Shown piece after piece: positions 1-10,640 of a stretch of 64,000 nt of DNA (the first letter of the stretch is position 1; the number at the start of each line of letters is the position of its first letter). The translations under genes were made by a program, and so were the position numbers. Location: assembly GCA_039881145.1 (NCBI GenBank), contig JAYKKI010000067.1:1684001-1748000 (forward strand), written 5' to 3'. Source of the DNA: Druceiella hillmani. Taxonomy: Eukaryota > Arthropoda > Insecta > Lepidoptera > Hepialidae. The notes under the pieces were generated by a model that did not search any database, was not told the origin of the DNA, and saw only the letters and a list, made by a program, of their open reading frames with translations.

Positions 1-1530
1 ATGTATAGGCTTTGCCAAAAAGTACATGCTTTGGGTATGTTCAATCATAAATAACTTAAACCTATGAACATGAACATTTTGTCAGACAGATGGACAAATA
101 ATAATTCATTTTGTTTTTAAGGTTTCTTGTTTTTCCGGTACCATACTCATCGGTACATTTTCAAAAATCAAGGCGAGGAAAAATGAATAATTAAAAAAAT
201 AATACGTGAAAAAACGTCCTTACAAGGTCGCAACGTCGGAATTCATATAGTTATGGAAAACAAGAATTTTTTTTAATAAATAACTAAAAATATATATGAG
301 AAACGATTATTAACCGAAGGTAACATACGTCAACTTTTTTAATATTCTCGAACTGTAATTTAAATATTTTGACTACACAATTCGGCATTTTTTTACTGTT
401 TTCGGGATAAACATACCCACAAGAATCGAAATGTCAACTGAAATGACACGCTGCTAATTTCGTCATTTAACACCGTTTCTAGTGGGATTTTTTTCGGTTG
501 CTACGGGCCTGTCCTTACAAAATTATATAAGTCGTGGAATTCATAATTCCACGAATTTAGTTCAATCTACCCGCAATGTTGTGAAACGTATTTACAGTTC
601 AGCGATCGCGATAAACAATTACAACCAAATGACCTTGTTCTTTCGGTTGATTGAAAAACAATTGCACAACTGAATATCGTTTATAAGAACTTTATCATTA
701 GTGCATACTCGAGTCCGACTAGTTCGATTTTCTCGATTTAATTGAACATGTTTCAGTAACTTCAGACGTCAGAACAAGTGAAAAAAAGTAAGCTTCACGT
801 TTTTATTAAACTATAATTGATCCGAGCAGATTGCTCCGGTATATATTTAGTATAAATGTTACGTAGCTATACCTTTATCAATAGTACGTTCACTTTCGAA
901 ATAACCTTACTCAACCACGTCTTTTCTTATCCTTCAAGATTATCTACAAAATATATCCTGGACCAACTCTCAGCACATAAGGCTTTCATTTATGTCATGT
1001 TCTCAATCAAATTAATTGTTTCTCCCAATATTAACAACTAATTCTTCCCCACCGTGAATTGAAGACAATTTACATTGGTCTTTCAGTGCAGACATTTTGA
1101 GCTCTTTATTCATTCTCAGCGTAAAGCTCTTTTCAATGAAATGAATTATGATACAGAGAACTAAATTATGGTATTTAAGTATAATTTTTCGTACCTACAT
1201 CGGCCTAAATTTTTGTCTGGCAATGATCAAGGTGACAAAATAGATGTGGTATATTTCAGCATTTCTATCTTTCATTACTTTCAATCGAGGTACTTCGAGT
1301 TATTTTATACCGTACTACAACTATGTACTTCTAAAATGCTTGAACTGTGAGATTTCTCGCGACATTATTAGTTCTTCAATTGACAAAAACAAATAACAAT
1401 TGACAAAAGATCAATTTGACTACTAACAATCAAACTCGTATTTCAAACGGTTGGCAATAAAGCAGAATTTCAATCTCGGATCGCCACTATTTTGGTAAAT
1501 GAGCTAAGCCACGCGATTGAAAGGACATGA
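1..1530. other. A/T-rich noncoding DNA
   Basis: No coding segment could be recognised on either strand; the open frames here are short and without family resemblance. The only local structure noted is a small perfect hairpin at 533-553 (9-bp arms around CAT). Confidence 0.6.
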
Positions 1531-1722
1531 TGCGTTAAGTTCATTGATGGCCTTAAACTTTACACCGGAGTAGCATGCCTTACCGACTATCGAAGCCTAC
1601 AACGTAAAATAGATACTGTAGTGAACGGAGTAAAGAATATTATGTCGATTTGGTTACAGATTAACCTGGACAAAGTCTCGGCAGTAAGTTATAGTCGTTT
1701 TAACGTCCCTGTCAGACACTGA
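1531..1722 (+). pseudogene. jockey-type LINE reverse-transcriptase fragment
   Basis: An uninterrupted frame of about 63 codons, bounded by TGA at 1528 and TGA at 1720, with no natural start. It reads FIDGLKLYTG, then DYRSLQRKIDTVV, then LQINLDKVSAVSYSR. This is the order seen around the catalytic box of jockey/I-type reverse transcriptases: F-A-D-D-x-K-x-Y, a helix of the LQ-x-D-L-D type, then L-x-L-N-x-x-K-C-x-x-x-S-(Y/F)-S/T-R. The catalytic A-D-D pair has become I-D-G, so the second aspartate is lost and the copy is dead. The rest of ORF2 was not found next to it, and an (AT)n tract follows 26 bp downstream. The match rests on motif recognition, not alignment; an R1- or CR1-type origin is the main alternative. 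Confidence 0.68.
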
Positions 1723-1744
1723 TGTCGTTTGGCAGGAACCTATT

Positions 1745-1747
<3 letters not shown>

Positions 1748-1815
<68 letters not shown>

Positions 1816-1835
1816 CATGTATATATTTATATTAT
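1748..1835. repeat. (AT)n microsatellite
   Basis: A nearly pure AT dinucleotide run, interrupted only by single C and G bases near 1793 and 1816-1819. It lies just downstream of the jockey fragment, where slippage arrays are common. Confidence 0.95.
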
Positions 1836-2186
1836 TTGAACGTTTCGAGAAAATCCAATTGCAAATTTTGAAATGTGTTTTGTTTCCGAAAAATTAAATA
1901 TTTTCATTTATTAAATATCATGAAATCCAGCTTCACTATGACGGTACTTCTTAGTGTTCTTCGCTGTCTTTCTCGAAAACTTGGACATTTTGTAATATAA
2001 GTATAGCAAGTAATATTATGTAATGTAAGTAACGTAAGTAAGAACATAAAGAAAATATGCCAAAAACACATCAAAATTACACGAACAAAGCAAAAACAGT
2101 CAACAAACGCCATTAAAACTGATCAGAACATACTTAAATTTTGAAGAATATTATTCGGAGTAGATGCACAAAATAAATTAGAACAT
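1836..2186. other. noncoding spacer
   Basis: A/T-rich DNA with only one chance open frame on the minus strand. No family resemblance seen. Confidence 0.6.
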
Positions 2187-2455
2187 TGAATATACTTGGC
2201 GTTAATTTTGTAGAAATGCATTATTCACAATTAAATGAAACTGCGTGATGTAGTATTATTTCTACTTTCTTTGATTTCTTTACCACGACCTTGGTTTCGT
2301 TGTATTACAATATCTTCAGGTGGGATATTTGCAAAGATCTTTGCCAATATCCCACCTGAAGATGTTGTAATACAACGAAACCTAGGTTGTGGTAAAAAAA
2401 TCAAAGAAAATAGAAATAATACTACATCACGTAGTTTCATTTAATTGTGGATAAA
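2187..2455. mobile_element. palindromic foldback MITE, copy 1
   Basis: Positions 2224-2452 form a nearly perfect inverted repeat with two arms of about 114 bp meeting near 2338. Because of the symmetry both strands carry the same 69-codon open frame (2231-2440 minus, 2235-2444 plus), beginning MKLRDVVLFL; this is an artefact of the palindrome, not a gene. A block containing TTGGCGTTAATTTTGTAGAA precedes the left arm. The same block and arms recur at 13147-13352 and 38265-38540, which makes this a dispersed family. No transposase is encoded. By structure it is a nonautonomous foldback or MITE element; its superfamily cannot be told, since no target-site duplication is clear. Confidence 0.85.
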
Positions 2456-5400
2456 TTAGAACAGTTATAATTTATTTTGAAATAAGAAACCGGTTTATCT
2501 TTTTCTCTTAATTGACCCCGTACTCATCTCAACGTAACAGTACGAAAGTCGATACGTCCTTGAAAAATGTTGCCGCAAGTTTCCATAGAGATAGGTTTCA
2601 TAAAAAAATATTTTTTTAATTGTAGCATCCAACACTTATGCTGCATTGTCATTTCTGGTCCTCGTTCAAAAATGTATAACAAAAATATTAACCCCGTTCA
2701 AACCGGAATAAACAATTGACATTATTGAGAGAGAGAAAACGGGATTAACGGGTGTAACAATTTGCAAGCGACATACTCGCGCTCCAGAAAATAAATAAAG
2801 AAGACGCTTCCCCTGGAGTGGATTGTGGGCAACCAATTTATTTTTCAATTACCTCTTGGAAACTTATGTAAGAAACGTGAAAAATTAAGGCGTTATTGCA
2901 TCGGCCTTTGTTGTGGCTCACGCGCATTGGAAATTCAAACTTTGTGCGATGGGTTAGTTTAATTGGAGATCAAGTTATTTATTTTTGAAAATAGTAGATG
3001 AAACATTTTATTATTATAAGTGGAAACGTTCGTTTGTTGTTTGATTTATTAACTAATAACTTAATAAGTACGTAATAAATCGTTACAAATTTGTCCACAC
3101 GTATAGATGTAATTAGTTTTTGTCGCAGAATATTAAGCAGTTCCTTCGAAAATAAATATATTCCCGACTTGTGGCAAAATTATATACCACAAAATTATAT
3201 ATTTGATTTTTATAATAATCATTTTTTTGGCTTACTAAACGTTATATGAATTACATTTCTGTCATTATTTATACGGAGTATATTCAAGGGTTTTCTGTGG
3301 ATATTTTTGCATAATGATTTTACTTATTTCAGTTTCCATATCACATAAGTAGTTATGATAAGGAAACTGCAATAGGTAAAATCGAGGGTAGAGGGCAGAG
3401 CTGCAGGTTTTAACTAATTTTAGTAACGTGGTGCTGTTCATCAAAAGTACACGTTTATAACACCTGTGAATAAAATAACAGAATCAGAATCACAACCATC
3501 CATCTACTGAACACTTATAGATGCTATACTCTTTTCTCTACAAACTAGCCAGTAATATTCAAATATATGTAGGAAAAATTCGTTTTTCTGGGCAGATTTT
3601 CCCAACTTCTCTCATTTTAACCAACAAACTCAGGTAAAATATCTGTAACAAATTACAACAACTTGTTAATCCTGTTTGAATGTAACAATTTTTTTTTAAG
3701 TTCAGTAGAATATACATTTAAATTTTAAGGGATTATATTCATTTTCTATATCCGGAAATATATATTAATAAATATCTGCGTGTCACTAAACACTAAAACA
3801 AATTTGTGAAGTAGCCTTTGAAAGCAGACAAAGAGTTCAAACACACGTACGTACCAATATAAGTACATCCAGACGTATATACTCACAGCCTCCTAGGTTG
3901 TGCGTGCTCCCCATATATTATTGAACACCCCCATTGGATGCTAAATGAACACTTTACTGTTACCGATGAAAACAAAAAAAATAAACAACACGGTTTACAT
4001 TAAACGCTCGTTTAAGCTGTTGTGCCCACCGCATGACGAGTCGCGCTGCCATATCGTGTGATTTATTCCACCAACTGGACATAATATTTTTTATTACTTT
4101 CGTCATTGTATCATTTGTTGGAGTGAAAACAAATATACTTTTCATCATGTTTTATCTGTATACAATTTATGTCCAGGTAAAGAATTTCAGTTGTTAATTG
4201 TGGGTATAAAATTTTTCTTACATACAATTTTAGAACATAGAAGTAATTATCTCTTCACCTTTCAAAATAGTATTGTTTGTAATTTAAGCAGTTAAGGTTG
4301 GACATAAAAGTATTTGTTTAAAATACTCTCAAAAGTTATTTTTACTATAATCTTTAATAAAATTTACCGTTTTTAGTATTTAAATTTCTACTGAGCCTAT
4401 GGCTTGTCCTAATAAATAATTATCTAGTAAATGTATCTTTTTCATTTAATAGCTGACACTTATAATGTTTTTGCAGAACTCTTAAAAGATGATTTATTCA
4501 TTTGGTGCGTGCAGAAAATTACTCACGTTATGTAGGAGATTTCCCACCGTGAAAAATATGTTTTATATATTTTTACCCTCGTTTACTGAACTTAATTTTT
4601 CCGTAATTTTTGAATTTTCGTATTTCAGTGTACAACATCCCTTATTATCTCGTTCTGTATATACTAGACGAGAGCAATGTACAAATAAAATTGAGTATAA
4701 TACTAATATTTGAGTTATTCAGCAGAGTGGTAATAAGAAACTTCTACTTGTCTACTAACAATAAATGACCTTTACGCTATGGTCGATATATTGCAAATGA
4801 ACTCAACAATAACTGAATCAACTTTGAAACTTCTACCAACGTTAAGAAAATTTCCGCCACAGGAAAGATTTCAATTTGATGTGAATATTCGTATGGAATT
4901 AAATCACTATTTTAAATGGAAAGAATTATAAAAATTGGCCCGATAAAACCAGGTTTATATAAAAAAGTATGCTTCCTTGTTAAGCTTTGTTTAATGTGGA
5001 TAATTAATTTGATTGTACATAGCAAAGTCCAACTAAATGAATAGTGTTTTGAAGCAGGAAATTATATGTAACTTTTCCCGGTGTTACTTTTTATCAAATG
5101 TATGATTCCTTATATTATAAACTTACAAATAACTATAGTTAACACTGTATTTAGAAAATATACCGAAAAGACACAACTGTAAATATTTTAAAAAGAGCTA
5201 ATTAATATTTCCAATATTGAATCGCAATAACTCAAATTAGATTAGGGAGCAAAACAAATGACTATTTCCCGAATGAAATGAAATGCATTTAGCCACTTAT
5301 TATAAGCCATTTATGAAAACGTTATGAACAAAATGTGATAATAAAATAAGTCTTAACAAAAGACTTAATTTAGGTTTGAGAACAGTATTTTTGTCTGAGT

Positions 5401-6984
5401 AATTTGAAAGATTAGCCCGCACAAGCAGACAGACTCGACCGACAACTTCATTTTACATAATTGTATTGGTAAACTTTTTGTACTACACAATTGAGCTAAA
5501 CTTAAAGAATCGAATAAACAACTAACCCATTAAGAACAGCTAGACGCGTGAATATAAAAAGGCGGTTAAAACAAAAAGAGTTATGGTCCTTTTTTGTACA
5601 GGAAATTACATAACATACAATATGAACAGGCAACTAATACATACAAATTATGAACAGGCAGCTAATACCACGTAAAATTGCCTATTATCTAAAAGCTCCT
5701 CCCTCATCATGGCCTTTGTTTTTTATGTACGTAATTCTATAAACTACGTCGTTCTTTTAACATACAAAGTTTGATGTTTAATCTTGATTTTATCTTCCAT
5801 ATTTAACTACGTTTTATTGAAACAAAACTAAAGCTAAATAAATGAACGCTTACGAAGTATTGCCAAGAATACATTACGTATTCAAGCGAAATTGAATTCA
5901 TTTTTATACTGCATAAATTCATTGTAATATTTTCCACGTATCGATAAGTTTCTGATTCAGGAGATTCTCGGAAAAGTCCACTTGAGTGACTTTCAATGAG
6001 TTACTTTCCCTTTGGATAGTGACAAAAGTACGCTTTTAATAATCAATGGTAGCAACAACTTTTGCAATATGTGCTTTTAGAATTCCGTGAAATATATAAG
6101 GTATATTGCGTTAGTTTGCGTTTGCACCAAGATAATATACTAAAAAAAATCTTCGTTTCATCGTCGGGGAAAGTGTTTGCGTCAAGCATATTCTCTTTAT
6201 GGTATATGCTAATATTTAATCGATAATGTTCCTATAATACATACACAAAACATTCTTCGTACAGTCGTCTACTTTATTCTTGAAAATTTTTATATCAATT
6301 TCCTATATTATACTTTTTATTAATTTATTTAAATTTGGTATTTATATTGTATTACCACTCATGTATCTGAATTTTTAAAAATACATGTGTTTAAATTAGA
6401 ATTTACCATTAAAGGTTACTTGATATTCTTATTACGTCTTATTCTATTTCTGTGATCATATGTTAAATTATCTTCATTGTATTATCTTTGCAGTATAATT
6501 TCTCAAACCGACTGAAATACTATAATAAATAATTGTTATTACAAGAAAAAATGACAATCCATGTTAACTCGAACGTCCCACGTGACAGCGTGGAGCCTGA
6601 TTGGTCCCTATATACTTTGTTTTTAAGTAATTAGTTTTACGCTATGTCTCAAATAGGATATAATTAATAATTGAATGGGTATTTTTAATGATTACTGTAA
6701 AATATGTGAGAAACTATTTTTTTATATTGACGTGCTGGGTTCAATCGGCAAATGCGCTAAATATAAAAATATATACTTTGCTTTTAATAAATAATAAGAT
6801 ATTTTTAAAAGTGTGCCCACTAGTGATATTTGTTTATTTCCGAATTATAAATTGATCAAATAATTGTAAAAAATAACGTTTTGATTTGTTATGACTTATT
6901 TCAAACTATTATTTTGAACCATTTACATATATTCAGATTGAACTCCGCGGGGAATTCAATGGCAGAACAAAATATTCATTAAAT
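2456..6984. other. A/T-rich noncoding DNA
   Basis: No recognisable coding segment. The open frames at 2666, 3960 and 4489 have no family resemblance and look like chance. A short direct repeat lies at 5608-5672 (listed separately). A slightly G/C-richer patch near 5405-5450 shows nothing identifiable. Confidence 0.55.
5608..5672. repeat. short tandem duplication, about 28-bp unit
   Basis: Two adjacent near-copies of a segment containing TATGAACAGGCAACTAATAC; the second copy has one A-to-G change. Confidence 0.8.
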
Positions 6985-7614
6985 GGATAGATAAAGACGT
7001 TCACATTTGTGAAGGCATTTTAGACATTTGAACAAAATAATTATCACCACGTTTGTTTCCCCAAAGTTTTCTTCATTTGTAATCTAGACTCACATTTTGT
7101 ATCGTAATAATATTGATAGAAAGTATTATAAATTGTTATAAAACAAAACTCTTGTAAAAGTACTCCAATGTCGCTCTGTCTGTCACTGTCGTGTTTATCG
7201 GAAACTATTTGACCAATAAATTGGGCACCGGGATAAAGCATATTATTTTGCATATTTTTCAGCAATTAACACTCACATAATATTCATACAGCAATTAGGG
7301 TAAGCAAATTAGTTCCTGGAAAAATATTTGTTAAATTTAATGTATCGTGTATTAATTGAAAAAGAAAGTTTTGTGAATTCCAAAATATTTATTTTTCCGA
7401 ATTTTATGCGAGATATTTAAGACTTACTATTGAAAATGTCTACAAAAAGTAATTCCCACTCAATCTTCAAAACTGGTACATAAGAACTATGGAAAAAAGA
7501 GTGCGAGTAACCTTTATGCGCGGTTGAAATAAAACGTATTTTTTGGTTGTGCCTTGTATTACTGAAAAGATCAAATTTAAAATCAAAATGTCATATTAAA
7601 GTTTATTAATATTT

Positions 7615-7690
7615 AATGATAATATAAAATACAGTGAGTGATAATATAAATTACGGTGAGTAATAAAATTACAGTGAATAATAAAATAAG
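7615..7690. repeat. short tandem repeat, about 22-25-bp units
   Basis: Three degenerate units of the form TAATATAAATTACGGTGAG lie in a row inside R1 copy A. The corresponding place in copy C (63765-63800) has fewer units. Confidence 0.7.
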
Positions 7691-7834
7691 TTAATCAATT
7701 ACTAACATAATATAAATATGAAACTAGAAGTTTAGGATAACCAAAATGAGAAACAAGAATTCTTCTCTGCAAATGTGCTAAATATATTGAAAAAACCGCA
7801 TCACTTGTATCAAATCACATTTTTAATGAAGTGC

Positions 7835-8680
7835 CAATTATGGTTGATTTACGGCTATCCTTTAAGCAGTTATATTACCCATTTCTAAAACTCATTATCA
7901 GGCCCTTAACTGGTCGATGGTACAATTATTTTGCAAAGTAATAACTATCCGTAGTAAAAGTCTTTAATCACGGTTGATTTACGATCATCCGTGAAGGAGT
8001 TCCATTGCTTATATCCAGAATTAATCATCAGACTCTAAACTGGCCGATGGTGTTGTTATTTTGCAAAGTAACCCATACTAGTAGCAATTACAGTTGATTT
8101 ACTTCCATTCGTTAAGAAGTTTCTTTGTACTCCATAACTCATCATCAGACCCTGACTTGATCGACGTTGTAGTAATTTTGGAAATTAACAACTACCAGTA
8201 ACAAATTATTTTGAATCAAGTTCGATTCACTACCAATCGTTAACAAATTACATTGTTCATCACCAGGACGCAACATCGGACTTTAACTTGGTCGATGGTT
8301 CTTTTATTTCGGAAAGTAACAATTATCAGTAATAAATATTTTTAGTAACGGCTGATTTACCACAATTCATTAGGGAATTAAATTTTTCATCTCCAAATCT
8401 CATCATCAGGCCCTGACCTGGCCGAAGGTGTAGATATTTTGCAAAATAACTGTTACCATTAGAAAATATCTTGAATAACGGTTGATTTACTACAATTCGT
8501 TATAGAATTCCATTCTTCTTCTCCAGAACTCATTATCAGACGCTGCACTGATCGATGGTACCGACTACCAGCAGTCAACTACCAGCAGCAAATATCTTAA
8601 ATCACGGTTGATTTACCACCATCCTTAAGGAGATCCATTGTTAATTTTTAGACCTTTTCATCAGAACATCGCCATGTATA
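7835..8680. repeat. tandem array of about 125-bp units in R1 copy A
   Basis: About seven diverged units spaced 115-130 bp, each opening with a variant of CGGTTGATTTACCACCATCC and containing blocks like CATCATCAGACCCTGAC and GGTCGATGGT, then TTTTGCAAAGTAACAACTA. Units begin near 7839, 7970, 8089, 8200, 8350, 8478 and 8603. The same unit occurs inverted at 27345-27790 and 28435-28505. Confidence 0.88.
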
Positions 8681-8935
8681 TATGGAACCATTTTACTTGT
8701 GTACTCTTTCAAACAAAATAATTATTATTAAACTTTATAAAAATAGAATACAAATAAATTCAAGTATATATGTGTACATATGATAACATGTAAACTCTCG
8801 AAATTCTGTAGTCATTCGATGCTTTCAAATACCGGAAACAGCGTAGGAAAATTATGAACTTTGCTGACCTTTATTTCCATCCGAAAAACATCAAAGCGCA
8901 CCTAAAGAAGTTTTACTTCAAAAACAGCGTTTCTA

Positions 8936-9950
8936 GAAGTTTATCTAAAATTGATAGGAAAATTGTAGCAATTATTCCAAATTTCATAATTTTCCACAAA
9001 TCATAATATTTTTATACATGTGAAAGATATACTGGATAAACAATTGCACGGTGAACAACAATAATAATAATTGTAAATAGTTTAATGGAAATACTGTATA
9101 CCTTTGAATATTTATGTGTCAAAGGTACATAAAATTCTCGTAGTGAAAATTCCAGTTCTCCCTAACAAGTTTTAATTCACAGATGCGTGCCTATTGCTCC
9201 GTTTAAACTTTAATATTAATATTGTAAATTTTTGTATGTATATTTAATATTGTAAATATTTGGTTCAAACTAAAAACAACGGAGTTTCTTAAATTGACTA
9301 GTTTATACACCAAAGGATGTTTTAAAATTATACATTTATTTGGGCGACTAAACAATTTTTAGAAAATAATCGCTATAATGAAAAACATTATTATAAAAAG
9401 CCCAAAAAATAGTTAACCTTCAAAGTAGTCAGATAAAAGAAGCGCAATTCTTATAGAGCTTTGCTAGAGGAGTGCAGTCGAGTCAGTAAGAGCTTTTCGT
9501 CTAGATTTGTTGAATATTATATCTATCGCAACATTGACCTTGGCCGGGATAAAGCTATCTCTTAGCTGTGCGATAGGATCATAAACCATTAGAATTAGAA
9601 TGAGTTAGTTCATCAGCTTAAATTTACGCCATAACTCTTTAATCTGGAAAAATCGTATTAAGGTACGTCTTACGCAAAACTGAAATAAATAGTGTGAGTT
9701 TGTGAAACAAAAACGGGACGGTCCACAGTGAGTGGGTAGTGCTGTATGAACCCAACAATAAAATAAAACAACTGAATCTTTTTGTAACATTACAAAAAGA
9801 AGAATATTCTCTGAAGTATCGCGAAAAAGTACGTGCAACATAGTTGTTTATTAATATTGCCAGTATGATTATAAAGCGATTTTGGCATATAATTTTTATT
9901 ATGTACGTCCAGTTGTACGATTGTATTTTTACTTCGTTCCATATAGTTTT
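8936..9950. other. noncoding DNA
   Basis: No recognisable gene. The overlapping minus-strand frames at 9605-9968 are not similar to any family I know. A slightly G/C-richer stretch at 9445-9570 was read in all frames without a match. Confidence 0.5.
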
Positions 9951-10326
9951 ATTTGATTGTAGGAGCACTGTACAATATAACAGTAAATATTAAATTTAAA
10001 AGAAAAATGGTTTTAAAAAAAAATATAGAATATTTAATTTTAAAATCTGCGACAAAATGTTACCGAAAAACTAGAAATCTATTTTACCAAGTCAGTAAGA
10101 CAATTCCTAAGCCACTGTGAAATACTCATTGAATTAGGTATTTGCAGAGGTCAAATATTACAAAAATAAGAAATAAAAATAAAAAAAAATTTAGACACAA
10201 GTATTTGTACGTATATTGGTAATATTTGAAAATAAATTCTTTGTTTTTGTCATTCATTTTTCTTTATAAAAATATTATCGTATTTAATATTTACTGTTAT
10301 ATTGCACAGTGCTCCTACAATCAAAT
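9951..10326. mobile_element. 376-bp MITE with 45-bp terminal inverted repeats
   Basis: The segment 9951-9995 is the reverse complement of 10282-10326 with a single mismatch; the shared outer part reads ATTTGATTGTAGGAGCACTG. The 286-bp interior is very A/T-rich and encodes nothing. Long matching ends with no transposase are the mark of a nonautonomous DNA transposon. No clear target-site duplication is visible, so the exact ends (outer ATTT included or not) and the superfamily remain open. Confidence 0.85.
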
Positions 10327-10439
10327 AATTAAAATAATTATCAAACTAAAACTCAATTTAAACAGCGTACAGTATACACGCATTGAAATGTTCACTTAGT
10401 CAATTTGACTTTACTTGTTTAGATATACAAGGTACGAAT

Positions 10440-10529
10440 GTTGCATAACACGTCACTCTTATAGCTACAGATATACTATTACAGGTATAGTCGAGTAACT
10501 CTTACACTCGTATCTACAATATGTTAGTG

Positions 10530-10587
<58 letters not shown>

Positions 10588-10640
10588 TTACTGCTGGCGA
10601 CACGTCACACTCATAGCTATAGATATATTGTTAATATTAG
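10440..10640. repeat. degenerate tandem units split by an (AT)n tract
   Basis: Three related segments carry variants of GTCACTCTTATAGCTACAGA followed by TATACTATTA: near 10454, 10490 and 10604. A long (AT)n run at about 10530-10586 sits between the second and third, so the dinucleotide tract probably expanded inside a short tandem array. Confidence 0.75.

Larger units (their letters stand above)
6990..8935 (+). mobile_element. R1 repeat, copy A, with internal tandem array
   Basis: A dispersed repeat defined here by comparison within the window. Its left part (6990-7840) matches 63125-63990 in the same orientation, for example a block with ACCAATAAATTGG and one with ATTTAAGACTTACTATTGAA. Its middle is a tandem array (7835-8680). 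Its right part (about 8800-8930) matches the reverse complement of 27050-27210. No transposase or reverse transcriptase was recognised, so it looks nonautonomous. An internal array flanked by unique ends resembles the layout of Helentron/DINE-type elements, but no Helitron-like terminus was identified, so the class stays open. Confidence 0.7.

Noticed and set aside
2231..2444. Matching 69-codon open frames on both strands
   Set aside because: They arise from the palindrome of MITE copy 1; each arm mirrors the other, so the frames are not genes.
9605..9968. Two overlapping minus-strand frames of 78 and 109 codons
   Set aside because: Hydrophobic, Phe/Ile-rich translations without motifs. The longer one starts inside the MITE end, and both look like chance.
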